A DNA stretch of 64,000 nt from Oscheius onirici (GCA_932521025.1 OW051468.1:2914064-2978063); one strand, 5' to 3'; counted from the stretch's first letter, positions 42,761-55,340 are shown. The notes: a model not told the origin generated them from the letters alone. Program-made: numbers and translations.

Positions 42761-44841
42761 ATGGCTGCCAAGGAGACGAAGGAGAAGGTCACCAACGATC
42801 TGGAGAAGAAAGACTACTTCCACGGCTACCGACCTCGCAAGGACATCCAGCACCTGCTGAAGCAGCCGAACCAGTTTCTCGTCCGCGTCACCGACTCCAA
42901 TGGCATCGGCTACGGCGACATCGTCGTCTCGACGATCAACGAGAAGAAGGAGCTCCTGCATCTCACTCTGATCATCGAGAACGACAAGTGGAAGTTCATG
43001 CTGATGGCCGGCAACAGGCCGCTGAGAAGGAAGAAGTCGACTGTAGATTTGACGAAGAAGCAGCAGGAAAACAAGGGCTACCTCGGATTCAACACGGTCT
43101 GCGAGCTCGTCGATTACTACAAGGACCACAAGACGCCCGGAAAGGCCTACCTCAAGCACGTCGTCCCTCGTCCCAAATGGCAGATCACACACGATCTCGT
43201 CGAGTACAAGACCACGGATCTCATCGGACGCGGCAATTTCTGCAACGTGTGTGAGTCTTTTTCTCTTCTTTTATGTCCCTGTACCGGTAGATCCAACTCC
43301 CGTCTCTGTAGACTCACTTCAACAGTAGATCTATCAGTCTTTGTCTCTACCAGGACTACTAGAACCAGACCTCCGCTGCTACTGTCTCCTGCCTGCGAGT
43401 ATACTGTTCGACTACACAAACTGTTCTCGTTTGTATACCAGTCCCTGTCTTTGAAACATCAACATGATCCAAACTTTTCCTGTACCTGCAGTTTTTATTG
43501 CCCTTTTCTGCATCTGTGAATTCCAATACCAACTACCAATAACTGTTCATGGTAAGAGGGGGTTGATCTACTCGTTCCCAGACGTGTTTCGTAGATGAAG
43601 AGTTTCTTCAGTGCTAGGTGGATCGGGATTCGCTGTTGCAACGACCGGTGGTAGAGTGATTCCGTTCTCTTGGTAAGAGTAGGACGTCTAGTGGAGAAGT
43701 TCCTGTATCAAGTGACTGACTACTTGTCCTGACCCTCGGCCAGTAGTTTCTGAACATGGATTTGAACTGTCTCTGTTTCTCCCTATGCCTCCTGTACTAT
43801 TGCTGTTTATGTTACAGCATGTACCTGCATCCCTCCTAACCAAGCCTCTTGCAGACCGTGGACAGTACAAGAGAGCCGTCGGAACGACATACGACGTGGC
43901 GATCAAGGTCTGCCACGAGGGCAAGCTGGCCACTGAGACGAACGACGAGAGCAAGGAGGCCCGAAAGGCGATGATTGCCGAGGCCGAAAGAATGTCCATC
44001 TACGTCGACGACTTCATCGTCCAGCTGCACGGAGTCGCTCTGGCCCGTCCTCCGATTCTCATCGTCATGGAGTACTGCGCCGGCGGCAATCTGGAGGCCC
44101 ACTTGAAGAAGAACCCCGGAGACAAGATCGACCCGGGAGAGCGAGTGATGTATGCTCTGGAAGCGGCCAAAGGGATGCGCTACCTCCACGAAAAGCAGTG
44201 CGTCCATCGCGATCTGGTCAGTTCAATTCCTCCAAATTTTAATCAGTTTACAGGCTGCCAGGAACTGTCTCATCAGTTCCGACGGAGTGATCAAGATCAG
44301 CGATTTCGGCCTGTCGCTGAACGAGCTGGACAAGAACGGAAAGGATGAGGAGCTCGAGCTCGGATTTTGTCCTCTGCGTTGGATGGCCCCGGAATCGCTG
44401 GTCAGACCGATGAAGTTCTCCTCCAAGAGCGACGTCTGGAGCTTCGGAGTGCTCCTCTTCGAGATCTTCACCGGAGACAAGCCGTGGCCAGAGGAGCCGG
44501 TCAAGAAGATTGCCACGATGATCCGTCGCTGCCAGATGCCAGACATGCCGGAAAAGTGTCCGAAGCGGATCGTGGAGTTGACGAAGAAGATCTGGGTTCA
44601 GAAGGAGGAGGAGAGACCCTCCATGACGAAACTCTTCAAGATGCTCTGCAGCATCAGAAGAGAAATCCGTCCTCCGCCTGATGTGAAGCTCTGGGCCATC
44701 TCGACCATTCCGGGAGTCAAACGATGCCGCATCGACGTCGTCTGCTACGATGCCAGCGAACAGGACGAGGTGAAGAGCAAGGACATCTCGATCCCGACGA
44801 CCGAGAACACCCAGAGCGAACTGGTGCCGAAGAAGACATAG
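42761..44841 (+). CDS. SH2-domain non-receptor tyrosine kinase (Fer/SPE-8-like)
   Basis: Short Fer/Fes-type cytoplasmic tyrosine kinase with SH2 then kinase domain and no F-BAR, the layout of nematode SPE-8/FRK-type kinases, several of which act in spermiogenesis. Exons 42761-43250, 43855-44216 and 44254-44841. SH2: YFHGYRPRKDIQHLLKQPNQ, then FLVRVTDSNGIGYGDIVVS. Kinase: LIGRGNFCNVYRGQYKRA (Gly loop), VAIKVC (Lys), EYCAGGNLEAHLKK, HRDLAARNCL (catalytic, tyrosine-kinase type), ISDFGLS, LRWMAPESL, SDVWSFGVLLFEIFTGDKPW. The activation-loop tyrosine common in active kinases is not seen between DFG and APE. The first intron (604 bp) is unusually long for this cluster. The next gene begins 141 bp after its stop. 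Confidence 0.92.
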
Positions 44842-44982
44842 AACAAAAAACTACAAACTAGCCACAACTGGAGAAAATAAACATTTTGTGTGAAATCTTT
44901 TATTTACCGGGGTGAAAGGACAGGGGGGAAAGACAGGGTAGGGAGCTTCTTCTGTTGGTCTTTGCGGGATCCAGTTGGAAGC

Positions 44983-46544
44983 ATGATCGCTGCCAGCCAG
45001 AAGCCGCCTCCTCTACCTACGACACGCGGGAAACAAGCGGACCCGTACATGACGCGCGGCCTCGTCTTGGCCAACAAGTTTCGAATCGAGAAGATGATCG
45101 GCGGCGGCGGATTCGGACAGATCTACCGGGCAGCCTATTTGGAGAAAGGAATCGTCGTGGCTGTCAAAGTTGAGCCGGAGTCGGACGAAGCTGGTCGCAT
45201 GGTTCTGGAACAGATGGTCTTGGCCAAGTTGCTGGGCAAGCTGAACATTCCGAGGATTCTGTACGCTGGAGCCGTGAACGGCTACAACTTTATCGTCATG
45301 CAGATGTTGGGCAAAAATCTGGCAGACTTGAGGAGAGTCGCACGTTCCCATCGACTTCAGCAGACCACGTCGGTTCGAATTGGTGTCCAGATGGTTCAGG
45401 CTCTGAAGGATCTTCACGACATTGGAAATCTTCATCGAGGTGGACATACTTTCCATATGTGAAACAACTGAGACTAAGAGTTTGAAAAACAGAAGGCATA
45501 CTAGTGTACTATTTTACGAGTGGGAATCAGAAGTAGAGTACTTTCCAAAAAAAGAAGAACTGTAATTGAGAGACGAGTCGTCTCAGACGACACAGACGGA
45601 GTCATGGCACAGCTTAGAATACAGCAGAATAGAAAACAATAACAAAAAGAAGACACGGAAACCGGAAGAATGAGAGGGTAATTAGAAAATAACAGAGGAC
45701 GGTATCCGATGAGGATGTGTATGTAAGATGAATAGATTGAACTAGATAATGTAGACCAATAAATGAGCTGAGATAGAGAAACAGTCGATGCTTTGATCCG
45801 AGTCAGTGAACCAAATGGAGACACATGACATTACAAGGACTGGGAAGTTCTCAGTAGAAAGCATGTGCAATGGGTAGTGGGAGCTTTCAGTAATTCTTCC
45901 AGACGTGAAGCCGTCGAACATGTGTGCCGGTACAGGAGACCACAGACGTCTGATCTACCTCGTGGACTTTGGAATGACGCGACAGTTCCGTCTCACGAAT
46001 GGCTCTCTCCGTCGCAATCGCCACTATGCTGCCTTCCGCGGAACCATGCGCTACGTCTCCGTCAATGTGCACATGCGAGAGGAACAGATGCCTCGCGACG
46101 ACCTCACCAGTCTCTGGTACAGTCTTATCGAGCTCGGAGAGGGACAGCTGCCGTGGAAGAGTGTCAGAGAGCCCGACGACGTCATGCATCTCAAGTACAA
46201 AAGCACCTTCAAGGATCTCTGCAAGTGAGTTTTTGTTGTCCAGACAGAATCCCCCTCAAACTCTCCAGATAAGAGGTCAGAGATTGCCCGGACCTTTTAC
46301 AGGTAAACAGAAGCTAAAAAGCCGAAGAGCTAGCTTTGCCAATTGACCCCATTGATAACAGAGATACAGGAGAGACTTCAGACACTGGCCTCCGGAATTC
46401 GAGCAGTTCATCAAAACGTTGGAGATGGGAGATGCCTTGACTCCCAACTACGATCGTCTGATGCAGGTTCTGAAGAGCTGTTGCGATGTGAACGAGATGG
46501 ATGACTTCGAATGGGACGACGAAGAATTCTCCTCCGAGAACTAG
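44983..46544 (+). CDS. TTBK/CK1-like Ser/Thr protein kinase
   Basis: Exons 44983-45439, 45903-46224 and 46364-46544. Kinase motifs: MIGGGGFGQIYRA (Gly loop), VAVKVE (Lys), LGKNLADLRR, LHRDVKPSN (catalytic loop split by the 463 bp intron, CK1-superfamily type), YLVDFGMTRQF (DFG), RNRHYAAFRGTMRYVSVNVH (activation segment with the CK1-type R-G-T-x-R-Y pattern), DDLTSLWYSLIELGEGQLPW. It lacks the canonical APE, as CK1 kinases do. The tail is acidic (EMDDFEWDDEEFSSEN). The nematode CK1/TTBK-like family is strongly expanded and mostly testis-expressed. Its position 141 bp after an SH2 kinase of a sperm-type family suggests a sperm gene cluster. The start was chosen at MIAASQKPPPLPT because upstream sequence is non-coding. 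Confidence 0.92.
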
Positions 46545-46696
46545 AGGAGAAACAAAAGTCAGACGAATAAATGTGTCAGCGGTGCTTCTCGAATTTTCAC
46601 AATCAGCGAAAAACAATGTCCGCCCGGGTATGAGCAAGCCAAAACATTCATCATCGACTAGATAAAAGTGCCGGAAAACGAGATTCCTTCACGAAG

Positions 46697-49600
46697 ATGT
46701 TACTTCTTTTCCTACTGACCGTTTCGACGGTCTTTGGATCACAGGGTCCTGTCCTCCGAGAAGATTCTCTCAACGTACTCTGTTCTCAAAGACGATTCAT
46801 GCAGCTTGGAGCATGTAGTCCACACTTTGTGGAGTGTAACCAGGGTATTGGAGCAGTTCGGAGATGTCCTGTTAGAGGAGAGGTGAGACTGACTGACTAG
46901 AATAATAACTCTGTTCAGGTCTTCCATCAAGAAATGTGTCGTCCAGCCGGTCCAGAATGTCATGACTCATCCATCTCTTTTCTAAATGAAGAGACTAGTC
47001 GTCTGGCAGGACAACTTAGTTTCTGTGGATCGTCCAGCTTCACCAGCATCTTCACAGTTATTCACGGATGTTCGAGACAGGCTCTGATCTGTGCTGGAGG
47101 TCGTTCAGTAGCAGCAGCTTGTCCTAATGGCTACACAATGAGTACCGATCTAACTTGTCAACAGTCTTCTCCGCAGTGTTACTCTCAAAGTTCAGTCGGA
47201 ATCAGGGACTACTTTCTTCAGCAGCTCTGCACTTCGTACCCAAGTCTTCACAAGCATGTCTCTCGTCAACAGCAACAGCAGACAGATAGCTGTAATCAAT
47301 GGTAAGAGGTTGAATGAGTGAGGAATCAAGTGGTTCAGGTATGTGAACTGTCTCCCTCGTCCTTCGATCATTCGCTGTCCAGCTGGGTCTATCTATGATG
47401 GGAACATTCAACAATGTCGTCCGTGGAGACAGGGCGACACTTGTGTTATGGGAGGAAGCTGCTAGTGAGTTCAGAGACTGAGCCAATTGGCATATTTTCA
47501 GTGGTCGCGAGTACCAATCAGTCTCTTTGGGCAAATGCCAGAGCGTCTACTTGTACTGTGACGGTCTCCAGGCGAAGCATCTTTACTGTCCAGAGGGAAT
47601 GGTCTTCGATGGAAGCAACTGTGTCCCGCCGGAATCCGCCAACTGTCCTGTCTGCAAAGAAGGACAGACTCGACCATCCTCAACGTGCAACGAGTACCAT
47701 GGCTGTCAAAATAATGCCTGGTCTAGTATGAGTTGTGCCGACGGAACTGCCTGGAATCAGCTGAAAGGAGAGTGTGAACAGAGCTATACGTGTCTCTCTC
47801 CGACAAAATGTCAGTACGGATCAGTTAGACAAATTTCTTGTGGAAGGGCTCTGGTCTGCAATGGTCACGGCTTCGATGAAATCATCTGTCCGCCCAATCA
47901 AGGCTTCGATCCGAACTCGAGGAAGTGCGTCTACAGTACCGCTTGTAACAATGTGAGAGCTTGAAAATAAGATAAAAACAAGATTTTCAGTTCGCCTGCC
48001 GAGATGGAGATCTCATTTTCACGCCGGACTGTCTAGCTTTCAGAATCTGTCATAGAGGACGCTATCTGCTGCAAAAGTGTCAGGATAAACATGGAAGAGG
48101 TTCTGGTGGGAATTTGGTTCAAAAAAAATATGGGCTTGGAAATCAGCATTGTAATGTGTTTTTCCAACGTTGAAACGTTTTCTCCAACCTTGTTGTCCAG
48201 CCGGAGACCCCGGCTGGACTAAGCCAAAAATTACTCAAACACTCCAATTTAGAGGTCAGAGCTTTCCCTCACCTTGAACGGTAAATATGGGAGCTTATAA
48301 AGCTGAAAACACGTCAACAAGGCGGTACCCTATAGACAGCTGGCGTCGAGACGATACGGGCGCGACCAAGGCTCTAGAAATCGGGAGTTCTCACACGAAC
48401 GAAACTTGGCACTTCATTCTCTTCCAAAAACAAATTTTTTTTTCTCATTTCCAGGCTACTGTCAGGGTTGCGGCCAACCGAACCAGTACGCTCAGTTGAC
48501 CAGCTACCCTGCCCAGTGTCCAGAAGGGACAAGCCAAGCCCATCAGGACGACTGCTCTGCCTACTTCCAATGCTCAGGAGGACAGTGGCAGGCTCAACGG
48601 TTAGTTGTACTGAAAGAGAGACAGATACTACTTCTTTCAGTTGTCCCACGGGACAAGTCTGGAGCAATCAACAGTCTTCTTGTGTAGAGTCACAGTTCGG
48701 TCAGGGATGTTCCGTAGCTCAGGAGCCTCAATGTCAAGAAGGAGAGGTACAGTATTCTTCAGACTGTAATTATTCCCTTCCAGAGAGTTCTCAACCCTTT
48801 ACAGACTGACTGTAGTCGTCTTCTTGAGTGCAAATCGGCTAGATGGATCGAGATGACCTGTCCGGAAGGCCATGTCTACGGTAACTCTTTCTCATGTCCT
48901 CTACCCTCTTCCAGATACTCTCTCCAAAAGCTGTATTCCCGGAAAGTGTCCCACGTTCCAACAGAGCCCAACTATCGTTCCGGGGACCTCAGGAGCACAA
49001 CCACCGGCCCCTCCTCCGACTGACAACGGTTACGGTATCGACTGTGTTGACGGAGAACAGGCTGTGGATCCGTTCGACTGTACCAAGTACCTGGTCTGTC
49101 AGAATGGTCACATGGTCGCACAGATTTGTCTGGCAGGATCTGGATATAATCCCGGTTCTAGACAGTGCGAAAAGGGGTTAGTCTCTGTGTCCTTCGCAAC
49201 TCTGTGAAATTCAGATATTCATGTTCGGCCGAGTGCATAGAAGGTACCTATATTCCTCTGCCGACCTGTGGAAAGTACAGGTAGGATACTGTAGGACCAG
49301 ATAAAAAAATAAGATCAGGTACTGTCTTCAAGGAAAGTACATCGACGGGCAGTGTAACAAGAATAAGATGTTCTCGAACGGTGGCTGTACTGAACAGGAC
49401 TGTCAACAGACATACTGTAGGCTACCCACTAATTTAAAGGACTGTCTCTTCAGATGTCCCCGTTTGCCAAGAGGGCTCAGTTCTTCCTTCTCAGTCTCTT
49501 CAGCCAAATCCGGCCGTCTTCACAGTCTGCATCAACGGTCGTTGGGAGGAAAGAGCCTGTTCAGAGGGTCACGTCTTCAATTTCGTGAATCTTGTCTGTG

Positions 49601-50019
49601 AGAAACAGGCAGCGCCTCTTCCTCCTCCAACCTGCTATGCCGGAGACACACAGGCCATTTCTTGTCAAGAATATCAGGTATTCGTATCTCTGGTTACTGT
49701 AGCCTCCTTAGGTCTGTTACTATGGCGAATGGAAGAGACAAGCATGTCCTTACGGACAGAAGTTTGTAAATGGAATCTGTGTCCCAGGCGATTGCCAAGA
49801 GCGATGCCAAGAATCAGACACAGCCTATAGAAGAGATCCACACGACTGTGCCCAGTACTATCAGTGTGTCCATGGTTCGATTTTGAGTCTTTTCCCGCCA
49901 GAAGGAGAATTTTAGACAAGTGGATGGCTCGGCCATGTGCCCCGGGAACTGTCTGGAATGAGCGTGTTCTCACCTGTGATCATGCCAGAAATGTGCCCGA
50001 ATGTGGCGGAACTTACTGA
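46697..50019 (+). CDS. Multidomain chitin-binding (peritrophin-A) protein, CBD-1-like
   Basis: Secreted protein built of about 13 peritrophin-A/ChBD modules, each with six cysteines. Signal peptide MLLLFLLTVSTVFGSQG. Successive modules include CSPHFVECNQGIGAVRRCP; IHGCSRQALICAGGRSVAAA; GKCQSVYLYCDGLQAKHLYC; TCNEYHGCQNNAWSSMSC; ISCGRALVCNGHGFDEIIC; DDCSAYFQCSGGQWQAQ; FDCTKYLVCQNGHMVAQIC; PTCGKYRYCLQGKYIDGQC; and a final DPHDCAQYYQCVHG ending at TGA 50017-50019. A Pro/Thr linker (VPGTSGAQPPAPPPTDN) separates the later modules. Architecture and size match nematode CBD-1, an eggshell/vitelline-layer protein needed for egg formation. Many tiny introns; a larger one (about 48110-48455) contains repeat DNA. 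Individual splice sites were only partly checked. It begins 152 bp after the TTBK-like kinase stop. Confidence 0.85.
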
Positions 50020-51855
50020 TAAATACTCTTTTTCCCTATTTTTTGATAAGCTTTCTGGCTCTATTTGCCTGACCGTCCTATGCTGTTTGCCGGACCCCGT
50101 CCAGCCCGACTTGCGCAACTCCTCGGTCGAGGTCAACCTCCAGAGGCCAGGGGCGGAGTCAGACGCACGCTCTCTTCAGAAGCTCTGTTGGTCAACCAAC
50201 TAAACTGCTTGAATTTACATGGCTCCAGTCATCAACAACGTCACTCCTAATAGACAACGCTGCAAAGGTGAGTTCTTGGGGTTTCTGGAACAGGGTTTTT
50301 CTCTACGATAGCTCCTGTTCCTTCGGAAGACAGTTGTAGTCATATAGAAACTAGTCTCGTCTTATTAAAAAACACAGCGTGAGAGGCAGGAAGAGACACA
50401 GGGAAACCACTGGGTCCTTGGATTACGGTCAGTCCAGGGAACGCCGCCAAGTTGCGCTCTCTCATAGGAGTAGTTGCGTAAAGATCGGGAGAGGATCTAG
50501 GTAAAGTTCAGTCACAGTTCTAGTCCCAAAGCATACTGTAGCCTAAGAAATCGAATGTTTCTTTCTATCAGATTGGATACTATTTGTTGAACTTTTTTCT
50601 GGTTCACTATGATCCCAAGCACCTAGAAAGCTGTTTCAAAAAAGAAAAGAAAGGGCAAACTTAGCTGAGTAAGATGCTGTATACGGATCAGAGGCCATAG
50701 TTCAAAAATTTTGAGCACCAGCTCGAAAGCTGAAATTTAGAACGCATTTAGACCCCCCGAAATCCTGGGAAGCGCACATCCCATGCGGTTTTAAAAATTC
50801 TGACAACGCAGTTTTGTGGACTTTGATAAGTAAAGTTCTCAGCCGAGACCCGATTTCCAGGAAATTTTTTCTGACTGAGCACTGGACGTCTCAAAAACCC
50901 GAAGTGATCAACTTGCGGCAGTTGCACGGCCCTAACCCAATGGTTTTGAAGAAATCGGCCGATGCAACTTGAAGAGAGAGCTCAATCTGGGCTACAAAAC
51001 CCTGCATGGAACAAAAAGGGTCCAATGAAAATTTTTCGAGAAACGCGCCTCTGAACTTCCAATGATACCCCATCATGGATATCATGGGTCAAAAATCAAA
51101 TTTTCCAAAAGTGGTTTTTATTCATTCTGAGCCTGTTTTAGGCTCTTCTAAGACTTATTATATTGTTTTCGATCGATTAGACCACTTTTTGAAAACATCT
51201 TTTGGAAAATTTACTATGATACCCCCATCATGGATTGGGTGCCCCGAAACCACCGGAACCCCACAAAAACCCCACAAAAAAATTTGATGCTCACAGCCAA
51301 TATACAGTTTGTTATTCCTTCGGAAGTATTGGTCTGAAACTTACCTCTGAGCTAAAGAAAATCGTAAAAAAACATAGTTGCTAACAATCCTTCTGAAGAA
51401 CTTGAACTGCCCATTCAGTTTGGACTGTTTTGACAATTATCCTTTACTTGTCGTATCTATTGTCGCCCCAATTATAGCCAGACTTGTCAAGAGTTTATTC
51501 AATTAAAAAGCCACTAACATTACCCTTGGAAAGAGTGGCTACAGTCAGTCCTCTTCCCCTCCACCTCCCAGAAGCACCTGTTCCCCCTTTCTTGGTGACC
51601 CGATGGCACCGTCTGCCTGTTGCATCATCGCCGGCAGTAGTGAACAACAATCCTCGGGTCGCTCGACCACTTGGCTGCTCTCGGGTTACGGTTTACAATT
51701 GGCGCATGTGCTCCGCCACTGGCTCATTTACAGCCTCGAGTCTTTAGAGATTATCATCTACAAGGTTAGGGATGAAAGGGATATGATCTTGTTAAGATAC
51801 TGCCTCAAAAGATCTATTTTTCGTCAAAATAGCTGAATGTTTAGCCACGCCGTAC
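50020..51855. other. Intergenic / upstream region of the nuclear receptor
   Basis: About 1.8 kb, largely non-coding. Two blocks around a TGATACCCCCATCATGGAT-like motif (near 51066 and 51213) are related inversely to each other. From about 51530 to 51770 an open, Ser/Pro-rich frame (ending in GSSEQQSSGRSTTWLLSGYG) may be the 5' exon of the receptor gene, but no splice joins it in phase to the DNA-binding domain exon. Confidence 0.35.
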
Positions 51856-53342
51856 ATGCCATCGTACATGGGCGACGGACAGCTGTGTGTCGTTTGCGGA
51901 GATCTTGCCACTGGTCTACACTACCGTGCTATCACTTGCGAGGGGTGTAAGGGATTCTTCCGAAGAACATCCCAGGTATCTTTTTCTCCATTCGGAGAGT
52001 ACAAGAATGTTCAGCGTCATTTGGAGTACGAGTGTAAGACGGGCGAGAGCTGTGATGTAAACAAGCACACGAGGAATATCTGTCAGCGTTGTCGCTATCT
52101 CAAATGTGTGGAGAATGGAATGAGCACTGAACGTAAGTCTCGTCCAATAAAAAGAGGCCTTACCGTACCCCATGTTTTTCGTGGCGAGACCGAAATAACA
52201 AGAGCCAAGAACGTATCCTAGGTTTACGTGCTATGTCAGAAGGAAGTGGGTTACGGTAATGTCTCTATGACTCTTTCCAGTTTCTATCCAAACCATTTCA
52301 GTTGTTCTGAACGATGTGGAACGAGTCCAAAAACGCGAACTGATCAAGGGGAATCGAGAGAAGAGAAAGCTGGAATCGCATCTGTCAGCTCTCAAAGCCT
52401 CTCTTCCTGAACAGAATGAACTTCTTGACGAGGTAGAGTCTATTTGTCTAGATCTCCTGGTAGCTAAATCCGCCGCGTTCAGTTGCGTCGTTCTGGCGCA
52501 ACTCGCTCCCTTTGTCTCTCCCCTGACCCCCAATTTCTAGGTTAACCGAATCACGTCGGCATTCTGCAAGCTGGTGGATCAGCCTCTCTCATCCCCTGTC
52601 CAACTGTCACCTGTCAGTGCTGACAGCAGTCCAAGCAGTGCTGACAGTCGACTGGCTGACCTCATCCGTCCCATCGTGCACAGGAATACCGTATTCGCTC
52701 AGCACTTGCCAGTCTGGCTACATGTAAGAATCTAGTAGAACTTGACAATGTAGTTCAGTTGCCCGTATCTGCTCAATCTCAACTGCTTCATGAGTCTCTC
52801 TTCGAAGTACAGATCCTCCGCTTTCTGTCTCTTTTCGACGTCAAGGAAAAGGTCTTTCTTTTCCCGAATGGTACCATTGTGGATCAGCAACATCTTCTGG
52901 ATCTGGTGGCACTCGATATTGAGGAGGACAATGGTAAGCGGCTGACAGACACTAATTACGGTATTTCAGAAGACCTACAGCGTCTGGTAATGTGGATGTT
53001 CCGCTTTGCCGGAGCTCTAGCCGAGATGGAACTGAACGAGCAGGAGCTGGCTGTCATCAGTGCTCTTCTTCTATTCAACCCGGACCATCTGGACAACACG
53101 ATGGTATTTCAGTCTCTCTGTCTCACATCACTCCAATTCAGAGTGGAGTTCTCTCCCACACGAGTAAACAGCTTTACGATATGCTCTTCGCCCTGACGGA
53201 GGACATTTCCGATGGCGACGTTCACAATCGTTGGGCCGTGCTCGTCAATCGTGTCTACCAGATCAGGAACATCTCCTCCAGGATGGCTCCGTTTGTCGTC
53301 AGCCAAAATGCTGACCTTTTTAGCGTCATATTCTCGGTCTAA
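51856..53342 (+). CDS. Nuclear hormone receptor, NR1/thyroid-receptor-like
   Basis: Ligand-regulated transcription factor. The DNA-binding domain begins [20 protein letters not shown] with P-box [13 protein letters not shown]. The second finger is [20 protein letters not shown] then [17 protein letters not shown], giving eight zinc-binding cysteines. After an intron the hinge [20 protein letters not shown] strongly resembles the thyroid hormone receptor hinge (LVLDDSKR... KRKLIE.NRE). The ligand-binding domain contains [40 protein letters not shown] and [15 protein letters not shown], the NR helix 5-8 pattern. The C-terminus ([16 protein letters not shown] 53340-53342) lacks a clear acidic AF-2 helix. 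Exons: 51856-52132, 52303-52431, 52542-52722, 52757-52935, about 52971-53102 and 53141-53342. The block after TSQ ([10 protein letters not shown]) is an insertion or a 24-30 nt intron. The true N-terminus is upstream. Confidence 0.85.
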
Positions 53343-53486
53343 AGGGTCTTTAAGGGGGAAATGGGGAAGTGGGAACAGCGTGGATGAACCGTCTTATTGG
53401 AAGTTTTCAGAACTTCCGGGGGAGAGGGACATAGTCTTTGTAGCCCAGTTTACCGACTCAAGGATTCATTTCTCAGCTTAGAAAGT

Positions 53487-53540
53487 TCTGAAAATTGTAG
53501 ATTTTAGCCTTTTCTACAACTTTGTATTGCATCAGAAAGC
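53487..53540. repeat. Short hairpin repeat, copy 6 (divergent)
   Basis: AAGTTCTGAAAATTGTAG, spacer, then CTACAACTTTGTATTGCATC. A further degenerate half-copy (CTACAACTTTGCAGGAAATC) lies near 53690. Confidence 0.6.
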
Positions 53541-55269
53541 TTGAAAAGGTTTTTTGTCTGAGAAATGGTAGCCGCCGCGCCGGGTCTCTCCTGCGATCAG
53601 TAGACGCAGCTCGTCCTCCATTTTTTAGCTCTAAGAAATCGTTTTACAGCTTTTCACTGTTTTACAATAATGTTCCTTTTTATCCGGTCTACAACTTTGC
53701 AGGAAATCAAAAGGCTCAAAATGCTTTCTTAACTCAGAAATCTGAGAATTATGGATTAACTTAGAATTAGGATAGGAGTTTTTTCATGACCATTTAGGTG
53801 CAACATTATCAGGTTAGTTTTTCCCGTTTCACGTTAACTATTATGTGTATTTTATTGTTTCCTGGCCGCAGACTTTGTGCAAAGCAGCTCTCCTAGTCAT
53901 TTTTTCGATGCGCTATTATTATTGTATTATTTTTGTTTTGTGCCCGGCCGCATTCTTGTGCAAGTTCTAGTCTCTCTCGACTCTCTGTGAGTTTAGAGCG
54001 ATTTCTAGTTTGTAATTTCATTATTTAACTGCTTGTCTTTCAGATTCGTCTACAACTACCAAGTTCTTTCGATGACTTTTGCATACCTTTTGATGTCACT
54101 ATCTTTCGAATATACGATCTTTCGATACTTTTGCCAAATATAAATATACACATGTTTTTGGTAAACCTTTGGGATAATAAAGATTTCTTATCTTTCGTCT
54201 GCGTTGTAACTGCTGTCGACTCTTGGAGATGAACGAAAGAATAGAACGAGTTCTTTCTCTCCTGAATGGCGGTCACTAGTGTAATCTCGGCTCTTTTCTC
54301 AGCCAGCCGCTATAGGAGAACAAATTTTTAACTGTTAGGTACATATTTGCAGCCTGACAATGAGATAAGAAGCTGCTCCACTTGATATTTCAAACTTTCA
54401 AACAGCCCGCGTTTCCGACTTGTCGAAACTTGTAAAGTCTAAACTAAAGTGTTTTGTTTTTAACTTGTCGAGACGAGTCGTACTTATAAGATGCTCTCCT
54501 TCCAAGTCAGTTTCGCCAGAGTCCAATGGTCGTCTTCCAATTCTACTCTCTACTAGGTCAGGTGTTTCTACTTTTTCATTTCGACAGTACAATAGACACT
54601 GACAATCAGACAATGCGAACAGCAGCGCCATACACTTGCGTACTTTTGAAAAGTAGAGAGACTGCAATGTGACAGTCAGTTGTGAATCCGCCACAACTGA
54701 CAGCCTTCGAAAGAAGGTGTCATGCTCGGTTTTCCCCCGGTTCCTTGGGTATCTCCTTGAATCCACAGCGGTGTTTGGAATAGTTTTTGGAGGCCTGAGG
54801 ACCAATAGGGAAGACGGATAGTTCTCTCTTGCGCTAAAAGCTCTGATATTGGCAGTGACTGACAGGGGCAGATTTGTCGAAAGACCAAAGAAAACTGAAA
54901 AATTGAGCGATGTGTTGCAGCAGAAACTAAAGGCGGAACCATTCAGCAAGGTCAGACAAATTTATAATTTTGTTGATACCCGGTTTTTAGAACAGTTGCC
55001 GTGTCGTGCAGCGAGGAAAAGAAACCAGAAAACTCTATTGGACTGCACTGTAGAGTCTGGAATATTCTGATGGATGTGAATGTGATGACTGATTGAATCG
55101 GAAGCACACGAGTCTAGCAAGATGGAGCCATCAATTGGGCTTAATCCTGAGAAAGAGCTGAGAAAGCCAGATGGACGAGAACCGAAAATTGCCTATTTAT
55201 GGAAACCGGGAGTGGATAATGATGGAACGTTTGAAAGAGGTGGCTATTGTTGTGACGAGCAACCCGAGA

Positions 55270-55340
55270 CCGTGATTTGTAGACGGGTCATGCCATGTAA
55301 TGCCCTGTATGTTGTTTTTTGTCCCGTCTACAAATCACGG
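55270..55340. repeat. Perfect 18 nt inverted repeat
   Basis: CCGTGATTTGTAGACGGG at 55270-55287 and its exact reverse complement CCCGTCTACAAATCACGG at 55323-55340, loop 35 nt. A small open frame runs through it (55122-55361), but I give it no weight. It may be a MITE relic or a folded RNA element. Confidence 0.75.

Noticed and set aside
54398-54949. 183-codon open frame on the minus strand
   Set aside because: It overlaps a fragment of the 270 bp dispersed repeat and its composition is not protein-like. Competing + and minus frames exist over the same DNA.
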